Below, piece by piece: positions 17,466-26,036 of a stretch of 64,000 nt of DNA. The notes below the pieces were generated by a model, which saw only the letters and a list, made by a program, of their open reading frames with translations, ran no database searches and was not told the DNA's origin. The DNA is from Variovorax ginsengisoli (GTDB lineage Bacteria > Pseudomonadota > Gammaproteobacteria > Burkholderiales > Burkholderiaceae_C): the NCBI RefSeq assembly GCF_030486595.1, contig NZ_JAUJZH010000023.1, positions 61,591 to 125,590 of the forward strand, written 5' to 3'. The position numbers were made by a program, and so were the translations under genes. Every line of letters begins with the position of its first letter. Position 1 is the first letter of the stretch.

Positions 17466-18368
17466 ATGGCAGCAGTGATTTGCGGTTCCCTCGCGTTCGA
17501 CACCATCATGACTTTCGAAGGGCGGTTCGCGGACCAGATCCTGCCGGACCAGTTGCACATCCTCAACGTGTCCTTCCTGGTGCCGGGCTTGCGGCGGGAC
17601 TTTGGCGGCTGCGCCGGCAACATCGCCTACAGCCTGAACGCCCTCGGCGGCACCGCGCTGCCGATGGCGACGGTCGGCAGCGACGGCGCCGACTACATCG
17701 AGCGCCTGCGCACGCTGGGCATCAGCACCGAGTTCGTGCGCCAGGTCGGCGATACCTTCACGGCCCAGGCCATGATCATGAACGACCGTGACAACAACCA
17801 GATCACGGCCTTCCATCCGGGCGCGATGCAGCAGGCGCACATCACGAAGGTGGCCGCGCGCGACGACATCAAGCTCGGCATCGTCGCGCCCGACGGCCGC
17901 GACGCCATGCTTCAGCATGCCGAGCAGTTCAAGGCGGCCGGCATCCCGTTCGTCTTCGATCCGGGCCAGGGCCTGCCGATGTTCGACGGCAAGGAACTGG
18001 CGCATTTCGTCGACCTGGCGAGCTGGGTGGTGGTCAACGACTACGAGGGCAAGATGCTGTCGCAGCGGACCGGATGGAGCCTGGCGGAGATCTCGAAGCG
18101 GGTCGAAGGCCTGGTCGTGACGCTGGCGGCCGAGGGCTGCGAGGTGTGGACGAACGGCGAGCGCGAACATGTGCCGGCGGTCACTCCCGCGGCGGTGGTC
18201 GAGCCGACCGGCTGCGGCGACGCCTGGCGCGGCGCCTTGCTGTTCGGACTCGAGCAGGGCTGGGCGCTGGCGCGCTGCGCTGCCTTGGGCAACCACCTGG
18301 GGGCGCTCAAGATCGCCCAGCGCGGCCCGCAGAACTACCAGGTCGACCGCAACGCTCTGGGCCTCTGA
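17466..18368 (+). CDS. PfkB-family carbohydrate kinase (adenosine kinase-like)
   Basis: Sugar or nucleoside kinase of the ribokinase fold. The 300 residues show the N-terminal VICGSLAFDTIMTFEGRF, the substrate glycine segment GGCAGNIAYSLNALGG, and the C-terminal signature EPTGCGDAWRGALLFG (from about residue 245) with the catalytic Asp. The N-terminal layout is closest to bacterial adenosine kinase-like members of the family, but ribokinase or another sugar specificity cannot be excluded. Confidence 0.87.
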   Translation: MAAVICGSLAFDTIMTFEGRFADQILPDQLHILNVSFLVPGLRRDFGGCAGNIAYSLNALGGTALPMATVGSDGADYIERLRTLGISTEFVRQVGDTFTAQAMIMNDRDNNQITAFHPGAMQQAHITKVAARDDIKLGIVAPDGRDAMLQHAEQFKAAGIPFVFDPGQGLPMFDGKELAHFVDLASWVVVNDYEGKMLSQRTGWSLAEISKRVEGLVVTLAAEGCEVWTNGEREHVPAVTPAAVVEPTGCGDAWRGALLFGLEQGWALARCAALGNHLGALKIAQRGPQNYQVDRNALGL

Positions 18369-18373
18369 CCCCA

Positions 18374-18408
18374 TGAAAAAAGCCCGGCACCTTTCGGTGC
18401 CGGGCTTG
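18374..18408 (-). terminator. Intrinsic terminator of the histone H1-like gene
   Basis: An 11-bp perfect stem (18381-18391 with 18396-18406) and a four-base loop, followed on the minus strand by a run of T (six A on the plus strand at 18375-18380). It lies 24 bases past the stop of the H1-like gene. It is also positioned to stop plus-strand transcripts of the kinase gene, though with a poorer T run. Confidence 0.85.
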
Positions 18409-18431
18409 TGCCTTCAAGGCCGCTGGAAGAC

Positions 18432-18911
18432 TCAGGGCTTGCTGGCCGTCGGGAACGGCCAGGCAGCCTGCGGGTTCAGCGTGGTCTGGGCAGCAGGAGC
18501 AGGCGCTACGGCAGCCTTGGCGGGAGCCTTCGCAGCCTTCTTGGCAGCGGGCTTCTTCGCGGCTTTCTTGGCAGCGGGCTTTTTCGCCGCAGCCTTCTTC
18601 GCCGGGGCCTTCTTGGCAGGCGCCTTTTTCGCAGCGGCCTTCTTCGCCGGGGCCTTCTTGGCTGCTGCCTTCTTGGCAGGGGCCTTCTTCGCCGGGGCCT
18701 TCTTGGCTGCTACCTTCTTGGCGGGGGCCTTCTTGGCAGGCGCCTTCTTGGCGGCGACCTTCTTGGCCGCTACCTTCTTCGCCGGAGCCTTCTTGGCCGC
18801 GACCTTCTTTGCCGGCGCCTTCTTGGCTACGACCTTCTTGGCGGGAGCCTTCTTTGCCGGAGCCTTCTTTGCAGCGGCTTTCTTAGCCGGCGCTTTCTTT
18901 GCAGTTGCCAT
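18432..18911 (-). CDS. Histone H1-like DNA-binding protein (AAKKPA repeats)
   Basis: A 159-residue protein made almost wholly of Ala, Lys and Pro in degenerate KKAPAKKAAAKK-type repeats, resembling the C-terminal tail of eukaryotic histone H1 and bacterial HctB/BpH1 proteins. It should bind DNA nonspecifically and affect nucleoid compaction or expression. The last 25 residues (PAPAAQTTLNPQAAWPFPTASKP) are not repetitive. The underlying DNA repeats make length variation between strains likely. Confidence 0.88.
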   Translation of the reverse strand: MATAKKAPAKKAAAKKAPAKKAPAKKVVAKKAPAKKVAAKKAPAKKVAAKKVAAKKAPAKKAPAKKVAAKKAPAKKAPAKKAAAKKAPAKKAAAKKAPAKKAPAKKAAAKKPAAKKAAKKPAAKKAAKAPAKAAVAPAPAAQTTLNPQAAWPFPTASKP

Positions 18912-19108
18912 TTCTATTTCTCCTTGATCAAGTTGAAAAAATCAACCTTTTGAAGCACTCCACGCATGTTGGTCAGCGTGAAGCGATTCATGGCGTTGGA
19001 ACGGATTCCAGCACCATGAACACCGTCGCCCTCAGCAATGCCGCACTCTCCGGTGCAGTGTGTTGCTGAAGGCTTTTTCTGAATGCACTTTGTTCTTGTC
19101 GGAAAGTC

Positions 19109-20338
19109 TCAGTCCCAGGAGAGCGCACCGCCCGATTGATACTCGATCACGCGGGTTTCGAAGAAGTTGCGCTCCTTCTTGAGGTCAATCATTTCGCTCA
19201 TCCAGGGGAAGGGGTTTTCTTCGTTCGGGAAGAGCGTTTCGAGGCCGATCTGCTGCGCGCGCCGGTTGGCGATGTAGCGCAGGTAGCCCTTGAACATGGA
19301 GGCGTTCATGCCGAGCACGCCACGCGGCATGGTGTCTTCGGCGTACTTGTACTCGAGCTCGACGGCCTTCATGAAGAGGGCCTTGATCTCGGCCTTGAAC
19401 TCGGCCGTCCAGAGGTGCGGATTCTCGAGCTTGAGCTGGTTGATCAGGTCGATGCCGAAATTGCAGTGCATCGACTCGTCGCGCAGGATGTACTGGTACT
19501 GCTCGGCGGCGCCGGTCATCTTGTTCTGGCGGCCCAGCGCGAGGATCTGCGTGAAGCCGACGTAGAAGAAGAGGCCTTCCATGAGGCAGGCGAAGACGAT
19601 CAGCGACTTCAGCAGGGTCTGGTCGGTCTCGTGGGTGCCGGTCTTGAAGTTCGGGTCGCTGATGGCGTCGATGAACGGGATCAGGAACTGGTCCTTCTCG
19701 CGGATCGACGGCACTTCGTTGTAGGCGTTGAAGATCTCGCTCTCGTCCAGGCCCAGCGATTCGACGATGTACTGGTAGGCGTGCGTGTGGATCGCTTCCT
19801 CGAAAGCCTGGCGCAGCAGGAACTGGCGGCATTCGGGCGCCGTGATGTGGCGGTAGGTGCCCAGCACGATGTTGTTGGCGGCCAGCGAGTCGGCGGTCAC
19901 GAAGAAGCCGAGGTTGCGCTTGACGATGCGGCGCTCGTCCTCGGTCAGGCCGTTGGGGTCTTTCCAGAGCGCGATGTCGCGCGTCATGTTCACTTCCTGC
20001 GGCATCCAGTGGTTGGCGCAGGTGGCGAGGTACTTTTCCCAGGCCCACTTGTACTTGAACGGCACCAGCTGGTTGACGTCGGTCTGGCCGTTGATGATGC
20101 GCTTGTCGGCCGCCTTGACGCGGTGCGCGGCCGGCGCGACGGGCACTGCGGCCTGCGCGGGGCGCAGCGCTGCGCCGTCATCGAGCGTGCGCGCAGCGGA
20201 AGAAACTTGGGGAGCAATTTGCGAAGTCGGGAACTCCGACGAGCGGGCGACTGGCGCGCCGCTGTTCGATGGGTGCCGCAATCCTTGAGGCAGATCCTTT
20301 GGCAAGGAGGGCTTGACTTCTTCGTCCCAGGTCAACAT
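19109..20338 (-). CDS. nrdB: Ribonucleoside-diphosphate reductase class Ia, beta subunit
   Basis: Diiron-tyrosyl radical subunit of ribonucleotide reductase, supplying the radical to NrdA for dNTP synthesis. The 409-residue protein has the diiron ligand blocks EEAIHTHAYQYI and DESMHCNFGIDL and ends GGALSWD. The N-terminal 90 residues are a variable Ala/Pro-rich extension, common in this order. I chose ATG 20338 (MLTWDEEV); an in-frame TTG at 20350 is less likely. It is 149 bases downstream of nrdA with its own upstream region. Confidence 0.94.
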   Translation of the reverse strand: MLTWDEEVKPSLPKDLPQGLRHPSNSGAPVARSSEFPTSQIAPQVSSAARTLDDGAALRPAQAAVPVAPAAHRVKAADKRIINGQTDVNQLVPFKYKWAWEKYLATCANHWMPQEVNMTRDIALWKDPNGLTEDERRIVKRNLGFFVTADSLAANNIVLGTYRHITAPECRQFLLRQAFEEAIHTHAYQYIVESLGLDESEIFNAYNEVPSIREKDQFLIPFIDAISDPNFKTGTHETDQTLLKSLIVFACLMEGLFFYVGFTQILALGRQNKMTGAAEQYQYILRDESMHCNFGIDLINQLKLENPHLWTAEFKAEIKALFMKAVELEYKYAEDTMPRGVLGMNASMFKGYLRYIANRRAQQIGLETLFPNEENPFPWMSEMIDLKKERNFFETRVIEYQSGGALSWD

Positions 20339-20370
20339 AGAAAAATCCAATGCTCAAATTATGTGAGCAA

Positions 20371-20401
20371 CGATGTGAGTTGCAAAGTGCTCCTCACATC
20401 G
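20371..20401. promoter_or_regulatory. Inverted repeat upstream of nrdB, possible operator
   Basis: A 9-bp perfect inverted repeat, cgatgtgag (20371-20379) and ctcacatcg (20393-20401), separated by 13 bases in the AT-rich space between nrdA and nrdB. Two near-identical segments (tcaaattatgtg at 20354-20365 and ttcaattatgtg at 20404-20415) flank it as a 50-base direct repeat. It does not match the NrdR consensus; the binding protein is unknown. Confidence 0.4.
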
Positions 20402-20487
20402 CGCTTCAATTATGTGGTCGTTATGTTGTTCGCATGCATCGCAATTTGTCAGTCGATGCCGCGAACCACGACAACTTCAGGCCGACA

Positions 20488-23406
20488 TCACTGGCAGGCT
20501 TCGCAGGTCGGATCGTCGACGCCGCAGAACGCGATGTCGGTGGCGGGCATCGCGCTGAGTTGCGCTTGCGCTGCGCGCGCTGCCGCTTCGAGTGCGCTCA
20601 TGCCCGATGAAGCATCGCCGCTGCCCGACGACACGGCGTTGAGGCGACCCGATTGCACGGTCGATTTCTCGGCGTGCGTCGCGCTCTGCGTGCGCAGGTA
20701 GTAGGTGGTCTTGAGACCGCGCAGCCAGGCCAGCTTGTAGGTGTCGTCGAGCTTCTTGCCCGATGCGCCGGCCATGTAGATGTTGAGCGACTGTGCCTGG
20801 TCGATCCACTTCTGGCGCCGTGCCGCGGCCTCGACGAGCCAGGTGGTCTCGACCTCGAAGGCGGTGGCGTAGAGCGCCTTGACGTCTTGCGGCACACGGT
20901 CGATCGGGCGCAGCGAGCCGTCGAAGTGCTTCAGGTCCATCACCATCACGTCGTCCCACAGGCCCAGGCGCTTGAGGTCGCGCACCAGGTAGTGGTTGAT
21001 GACGGTGAACTCGCCCGACAGGTTCGACTTGACCGACAGGTTGCCGAAGCAAGGTTCGATCGAGGCGTCGACGCCGATGATGTTCGAGATGGTGGCGGTC
21101 GGCGCGATGGCGACGCAGTTGGAGTTGCGCATGCCGTCGGTCTTGATCTTCTGGCGCAGCGCGTCCCAGTCGAGCGTCGACGAGCGGTCGACCTCGACGT
21201 AGCCGCCGCGGGCCTTCTCGAGCAGGTCGAGGGTGTCGGGCGGCAGCACGCCCTTGTCCCACAGCGAGCCCTTGTAGCTCGAGTACTTGCCGCGTTCGCG
21301 CGCCAGCTCGGTCGAGGCCCAGTAGGCGTGGTAGCAGATCGCTTCCATGGATTCGTCGGCGAACTGCACGGCGTCCTGCGAGGCGTAGGGGATGCGCAGC
21401 TCGTAGAGCGCGTCCTGGAAGCCCATCAGGCCGAGGCCGACCGGGCGGTGGCGCAGGTTGGAGTCGCGCGCCTTCTTGACCGCGTAGTAGTTGATGTCGA
21501 TCACGTTGTCGAGCATCCGCATCGCGGTGGAGATGGTGCGCTGGAGCTTGGCCTGGTCGACCTTGCCGTCCTTCAGGTGCTGCAGCAGGTTGACCGAGCC
21601 GAGGTTGCAGACCGCGGTTTCGGTGTCGCTGGTGTTGAGCGTGATCTCGGTGCAGAGGTTCGACGAATGGACCACGCCGGCGTGCTGCTGCGGCGAGCGC
21701 ACGTTGCAGGCGTCCTTGAAGGTGATCCAGGGATGGCCGGTCTCGAACAGCATCGTGAGCATCTTGCGCCACAGGTCCGAGGCCTGCAGCGTGCGGCTCG
21801 GCGTGATCTCGCCGCGGGCAGCCTTTTCTTCGTAGGCGACGTAGGCGGTCTCGAAGTCGAGGCCGAACTTGTCGTGCAGGTCGGGCACGTTCGACGGCGA
21901 GAACAGGGTCCAGCTGCCCTTTTCCATGACGCGGCGCATGAACAGGTCGGGGATCCAGTTGGCCGTGTTCATGTCGTGCGTGCGGCGGCGGTCGTCGCCG
22001 GTGTTCTTGCGCAGCTCGAGGAATTCCTCGATGTCGAGGTGCCAGGTCTCCAGGTAGGTGCAGACGGCGCCCTTGCGCTTGCCGCCCTGGTTGACCGCCA
22101 CCGCGGTGTCGTTGACCACCTTGAGGAAGGGCACGACGCCCTGCGATTCGCCGTTGGTGCCCTTGATGTGGCTGCCGAGGGCGCGCACTCGGGTCCAGTC
22201 GTTTCCGAGGCCGCCGGCGAACTTCGACAGCAGCGCGTTTTCCTTGATGGATTCGTAGATGCCGTCGAGGTCGTCGGGCACGGTGGTCAGGTAGCAGCTC
22301 GACAGCTGCGAGCGCAGGGTGCCGCTGTTGAACAGGGTCGGGGTGCTCGACATGAAGTCGAAGGACGACATCACCTCGTAGAACTCGATGGCGCGGGCTT
22401 CGCGGTCGATCTCGTTGAGCGACAGGCCCATCGCGACGCGCATGAAGAAGGCTTGCGGCAGCTCGATGCGCGACTTGCGCACGTGCAGGAAGTAGCGGTC
22501 GTACAGGGTCTGCAGGCCGAGGTAGTCGAACTGCAGGTCGCGCTCGGGCTTGAGCGCCGCGCCCAGGCGGGCCAGGTCGAACTGCAGCAGCTTCTCGTCG
22601 AGCAGCTCGTTGTCGACGCCCTTCTTGATGAAATGCGGGAAGTAGTCGGCGTAGGCCTGGGCCCGTTCGGCCAGCGGCACTTCGCGGCCGATCACTTCCT
22701 TGAAGATCGTGTGCAGCAGCAGGCGGGCGGTGGCGAAGGTGTAGTCGGGGTCTTTCTCGATCAGCGTGCGGGCGGCCAGGATCGAGGCCTTGTAGACCTC
22801 GTCGAGCGGCACGCCGTCATACAGGTTGCGCATGGTCTCGGCAACGATCGGGCCGGCCGTGATGCTGTCGCCGAGGTCGGTGCAGGCGGATTCGATCAGG
22901 CCCTTGAGCTCGTTGAGGTCGAGCGCGACGCGCTCGCCGCGGTCCAGCACGTGCAGCGTGGAGACCGCGACCGGGGCTTCCTGCTCGCCTTGCTTGCTGC
23001 GCTCCTGGGAGCGGCGCTCGCGGTACAGCACGTAGGCGCGTGCGATTTCGTGGTGGCCGCCGCGCATCAGGCCGAGTTCGACCTGGTCCTGCACGTCTTC
23101 GATGTGGAAGGTGCCGCCGCCGGGACGCGAGCGCACCATCGCGCGCACCACGGCCTGGGTCAGGGTGTCGACCGTCTCGCGCACGCTGGCCGATGCCGCG
23201 CCCTGGGTGCCGTGCACGGCGAGGAAGGCCTTCATCATCGCGATCGCGATCTTGTTGGGCTCGAAGGGCACCACCGCGCCGTTGCGGCGGATGATCTGGT
23301 AGTGGGCCAGCGCGTTGCTGGCGGGTGAGCCGGCGACGTCGCGCTGCTGGAGCGGCGTCGAGGAGGAGGAATGGGGGGCGGAGGGGGTGCTCAGGGCAGT
23401 TTGCAT
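20488..23406 (-). CDS. nrdA: Ribonucleoside-diphosphate reductase class Ia, alpha subunit
   Basis: Catalytic subunit reducing ribonucleoside diphosphates. The 972-residue protein has a variable N-terminal extension, an ATP-cone allosteric domain starting around YQIIRRNGAVVPFEPNKIAIAMMKAF, the active-site cysteine regions (SSCYLTTV, NLCTEITLN, AVCNLGSVN) and a C-terminal redox tail with CGVDDPTCEACQ that interacts with thioredoxin. Two NrdR boxes lie upstream, so expression is probably repressed by NrdR when dNTPs are plentiful. The longer N-terminus (before the cone) is low-complexity and the exact start could be slightly downstream. Confidence 0.95.
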   Translation of the reverse strand: MQTALSTPSAPHSSSSTPLQQRDVAGSPASNALAHYQIIRRNGAVVPFEPNKIAIAMMKAFLAVHGTQGAASASVRETVDTLTQAVVRAMVRSRPGGGTFHIEDVQDQVELGLMRGGHHEIARAYVLYRERRSQERSKQGEQEAPVAVSTLHVLDRGERVALDLNELKGLIESACTDLGDSITAGPIVAETMRNLYDGVPLDEVYKASILAARTLIEKDPDYTFATARLLLHTIFKEVIGREVPLAERAQAYADYFPHFIKKGVDNELLDEKLLQFDLARLGAALKPERDLQFDYLGLQTLYDRYFLHVRKSRIELPQAFFMRVAMGLSLNEIDREARAIEFYEVMSSFDFMSSTPTLFNSGTLRSQLSSCYLTTVPDDLDGIYESIKENALLSKFAGGLGNDWTRVRALGSHIKGTNGESQGVVPFLKVVNDTAVAVNQGGKRKGAVCTYLETWHLDIEEFLELRKNTGDDRRRTHDMNTANWIPDLFMRRVMEKGSWTLFSPSNVPDLHDKFGLDFETAYVAYEEKAARGEITPSRTLQASDLWRKMLTMLFETGHPWITFKDACNVRSPQQHAGVVHSSNLCTEITLNTSDTETAVCNLGSVNLLQHLKDGKVDQAKLQRTISTAMRMLDNVIDINYYAVKKARDSNLRHRPVGLGLMGFQDALYELRIPYASQDAVQFADESMEAICYHAYWASTELARERGKYSSYKGSLWDKGVLPPDTLDLLEKARGGYVEVDRSSTLDWDALRQKIKTDGMRNSNCVAIAPTATISNIIGVDASIEPCFGNLSVKSNLSGEFTVINHYLVRDLKRLGLWDDVMVMDLKHFDGSLRPIDRVPQDVKALYATAFEVETTWLVEAAARRQKWIDQAQSLNIYMAGASGKKLDDTYKLAWLRGLKTTYYLRTQSATHAEKSTVQSGRLNAVSSGSGDASSGMSALEAAARAAQAQLSAMPATDIAFCGVDDPTCEACQ

Positions 23407-23487
23407 GCGAAACCTCGGTTGGCAATTCTTGTTGGGGCGGCGGTGCCAGGGCGGCCATGGGTTTGGGCGTCGGGCGCCGGGCAGGAC

Positions 23488-23503
23488 ACACTATATCTAG
23501 GGT
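23488..23503 (-). promoter_or_regulatory. NrdR box (proximal) upstream of nrdA
   Basis: The 16-base sequence acactatatctagggt fits the NrdR box pattern of A/T-rich palindromes flanked by acac/tgt. It lies 82 bases upstream of the nrdA start codon and 32 bases from a second box on the same face of the helix. Confidence 0.8.
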
Positions 23504-23519
23504 CTGGTGGGTCTACAAC

Positions 23520-23535
23520 CCACTAGATGTAGTGT
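23520..23535 (-). promoter_or_regulatory. NrdR box (distal) upstream of nrdA
   Basis: The 16-base sequence ccactagatgtagtgt is a second NrdR-like site. The spacing of 32 bases between the two sites is about three helical turns, as in known NrdR-regulated nrd promoters. The rest of the nrdA-ampD gap (23407-23745, 339 bases) holds an AT-rich promoter patch next to these boxes (23536-23570) and nothing else I can identify. Confidence 0.8.
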
Positions 23536-23745
23536 TTTCCATAAATGTTAAAAAATGTTTTTGGGCGCATGGCGGGGCTGGAATGCGGTTGTGCCCCGTG
23601 CCCGTTGATCGACGTTAGCGCAGCCCCCGTCCGACGGGCGTTGCGGCCGTTTTTGGGCTTGGAAACCGCATGGTTGCTGCACTCGGGCCGCTCTGGGCAA
23701 GCCTTCGTGCGGACGCATCGCGAGCCGCCCAGCGATTGAAAAAAA

Positions 23746-24516
23746 CTAGCGGTCGATGGTGTCCGGGGGAAACATCGCGCCGTCCCAGCCGAGCTGCTCG
23801 CGCAGCAGGCACCAGTCGAAGCCGGCGCCCGGGTCTTCCTTGCGGCCGGGTGCGATGTGCTGGTGGCCGGCGATGAAGCGGATCGGGTGGCGCTGCGCAA
23901 GCGCCGGGCAGAGGCTGGCCAGGGTCTCGTACTGGGCACTCTCGAAGGGCCCGCCCTCGATGCCTTCGAGCTCGATGCCGATCGAATCGTCGTTGCAGTT
24001 GGCGCGGCCGCGCCAGGACGACGCACCGGCATGCCAGGCGCGGTCGTCGCAGCTCACGAACTGCCAGAGCTCGCCGTTCCGCCGCACATAGAAGTGCGCC
24101 GAGACCTCGAGGCCGCGGATGCTGCCGAAGTAGGGATGCGCATCCCAGTCGAGGCGATTGGTGAACAGCTGCTGGACCTGGTCGCCGCCGTACAGCCCCG
24201 GCGGCAGGCTGATCGAATGCAGCACGATCAGGTCGATGTCGGCGCCGGCCGGCCGCGGTCCGAAGTTGGGCGAGCGCAGCGGGCGCGCGAAGCGATACCA
24301 GCCATCGCGCCAGAGACCCGTGGCGCAGAGGGGGGGCTCAGGCCGGCGCCGGGCCGCCCCAAGGCGGCCTGCGGCCCCCTCGGGGGGCAGCGACCCACAC
24401 GCAGTGGGGGAGCGTGGGGGCGATTCAGGCCGGCGCCGGGCCGCCCCAAGGCGGCCTGCGGCCCCCTCGGGGGGCAGCGACCCACACGCAGTGGGGGAGC
24501 GTGGGGGCTCATTCAT
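23746..24516 (-). CDS. ampD: 1,6-anhydro-N-acetylmuramyl-L-alanine amidase AmpD, with repeat-derived N-terminus
   Basis: Cytoplasmic amidase that removes the peptide from anhydroMurNAc during cell-wall recycling. The catalytic part (about residue 68 onward) begins LWRDGWYRFARPL and contains LIVLHSISLPPG, HPYFGSIRGLEVSAHF, NCNDDSIGIELEG and the zinc ligand segment AGHQHIAPGRKEDPG, all of the normal family. Upstream of it, the frame runs through two perfect 83-bp repeats encoding two copies of PPRSPTACGSLPPEGAAG and following residues. No in-frame ATG, GTG or TTG lies between the repeats and the catalytic core, so the first usable start is ATG 24516, which overlaps the stop of the regulator gene. 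The real N-terminus needs proof. Confidence 0.85.
   Translation of the reverse strand: MNEPPRSPTACGSLPPEGAAGRLGAARRRPESPPRSPTACGSLPPEGAAGRLGAARRRPEPPLCATGLWRDGWYRFARPLRSPNFGPRPAGADIDLIVLHSISLPPGLYGGDQVQQLFTNRLDWDAHPYFGSIRGLEVSAHFYVRRNGELWQFVSCDDRAWHAGASSWRGRANCNDDSIGIELEGIEGGPFESAQYETLASLCPALAQRHPIRFIAGHQHIAPGRKEDPGAGFDWCLLREQLGWDGAMFPPDTIDR
24338..24420 (-). repeat. 83-bp dispersed repeat, copy 1 of a tandem pair
   Basis: Identical over 83 bases to the copy at 24425-24507, with a 4-base spacer, so the unit is 87 bases, a multiple of three. It is GC-rich with internal complementarity (ggccgcc/ggcggcc around ccaaggcggcctg) and belongs to the same family as the diverged copy at 12041-12120. 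Confidence 0.9.
24425..24507 (-). repeat. 83-bp dispersed repeat, copy 2 of a tandem pair
   Basis: Perfect second copy of the 83-base element. It lies two bases short of the stop of the PilR-like gene and inside the extended ampD frame. Perfect identity of the two copies suggests recent duplication. Confidence 0.9.
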
Positions 24517-26032
24517 CGGCGCCGTCGCCGTTTGGAGTCGCGATGCCGAGGCGCGCGATCCGGTAGCGGATCTGCCGCAGGCTCAGGCCCAGCCGGGCCG
24601 CCGCGGCGGTGCGGTTGAAGCCGGTTTCTTGCAGCGCGCGGATCAGGATCTCGCGCTCCTGCTGGTCGAGGTAGCCCTGCAGGTCGTTCGGCACCTCGGC
24701 GGCGCCGCCCTTCGGGGGCGACGCGATGGCGGCCGCGGACGGGGCCGCGGCGTAGATCGGCGCGGCCGGCTCGCGCAGCGGCAGCTCGCTCGGCTGCAAG
24801 GTGCTGTCGACGAAGTCGAGGTGCAGCATGTCGCCGTCGCTCAAGGCCACGGCCCGGTGCAGCAGGTTCTCGAGTTCGCGCACGTTGCCGTGCAGCGGAT
24901 GCTCGGCGAGCAGCTGCAGCACCTCGGCCGACAAGGTCGGCACCGGCATGCCGGCATCGCGCGCGATCCGCGCCAGCAGGGCCTTGCACAGCGCCGGCAG
25001 GTCGCCGCGGCGCTCGCGCAGCGCGGGCACCGCGATCTCGATCACGTTGAGGCGGTAGAACAGGTCTTGCCGGAACCGGCTGGCCTGGACCTCGGACTGC
25101 AGGTCCTTGTGGGTGGCGCTCACGATGCGGACGTCGACCGCGTCCTCCTGGGTCGAGCCGATCGGGCGCACGCTGCGTTCCTGGATCGCGCGCAGCAGCT
25201 TGGACTGCATGGCCAGCGGCAGGTCGCCGATCTCGTCGAGGAACAGCGTGCCACCGCGCGCGGCCTGGAAATAGCCGTCGCGGTCTTGTGCGGAGCCCGT
25301 GTAGGAGCCCTTGCGGGCGCCGAAGAACTCGGCTTCGAGCAGGTTCTCGGGAATGGCGCCGCAGTTGACCGCGACGAAGGGACCGTCGCTGCGCTGGCTG
25401 CAGGCATGGACGGCGCGGGCGACCAGTTCCTTGCCGGTGCCGGATTCGCCGCGCACGAGCACCGGCGCCATGCCGCGCGCCACCTTGGCGATTCGGGCCT
25501 TGACGATGCGCATCGGCTCGGAGTCGCCGACCAGCCGCTCGAGTGCGGCGGCGCCGCCGCTGCCGACCGCGCTGGCGATCTTGGCGCCGTCGTCGACCCG
25601 GTCGTCGACTGGCCGGGCCGCCCGCGCACCGGCCAGCTGCGCGGTGGCCTGCACCGCGGAAGCCACCACGGCCCGGAACTGCTTCAGGTCGACCGGCTTG
25701 GTGAGGTAGTCGAAGGCGCCTGCCTTGAGGGCCTCGACCGCGTTCTCGGCCGAGCCGTAGGCGGTCATGACGACGCAGCGCTCGCCGCGCTGGTCTTGCT
25801 GGATGCGCTGCAGGATCTCCATGCCGAGCCCGTCGGGCAGCCGCATGTCGGTGATCACGGCGTCGAAGCGGCCGGCGTCCAGGTGCTGGGAAGCCTCGGC
25901 CACGCTGCCGGCGGCTTCGACCCGGTAGCCCTCGCGCAGCAGCGTGAGTTCATAGAGCGTGCGCAGGTCGGGTTCGTCGTCGACGACCAGGATCTGGGCG
26001 GGGCGCGGCGTGGACGGATGGGGGGTGCTCAC
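24509..26032 (-). CDS. Sigma-54-dependent response regulator, PilR-like
   Basis: NtrC-family transcription activator. The 507-residue protein has a receiver domain (about 10-125, phosphoacceptor Asp62 in ITDMRLP), an AAA+ domain with Walker A GESGTGKE and the sigma-54 contact loop GSYTGS in place of GAFTGA (about 242-247), and a C-terminal Fis-type helix-turn-helix (GFNRTAAAARLGLSLRQIRYRIARLGI). It is 4 bases after the sensor kinase gene. In this family and order, PilS/PilR control type IV pilin transcription; no pil genes are in the window, so the target is inference. Confidence 0.9.
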   Translation of the reverse strand: MSTPHPSTPRPAQILVVDDEPDLRTLYELTLLREGYRVEAAGSVAEASQHLDAGRFDAVITDMRLPDGLGMEILQRIQQDQRGERCVVMTAYGSAENAVEALKAGAFDYLTKPVDLKQFRAVVASAVQATAQLAGARAARPVDDRVDDGAKIASAVGSGGAAALERLVGDSEPMRIVKARIAKVARGMAPVLVRGESGTGKELVARAVHACSQRSDGPFVAVNCGAIPENLLEAEFFGARKGSYTGSAQDRDGYFQAARGGTLFLDEIGDLPLAMQSKLLRAIQERSVRPIGSTQEDAVDVRIVSATHKDLQSEVQASRFRQDLFYRLNVIEIAVPALRERRGDLPALCKALLARIARDAGMPVPTLSAEVLQLLAEHPLHGNVRELENLLHRAVALSDGDMLHLDFVDSTLQPSELPLREPAAPIYAAAPSAAAIASPPKGGAAEVPNDLQGYLDQQEREILIRALQETGFNRTAAAARLGLSLRQIRYRIARLGIATPNGDGADE

Positions 26033-26036
26033 GCGG

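Noticed and set aside
18500..18900. Regularly repeated DNA suggesting a CRISPR array
   Set aside because: The repeats are codon-level repeats of a Lys/Ala/Pro protein with no unique spacers and an intact reading frame.
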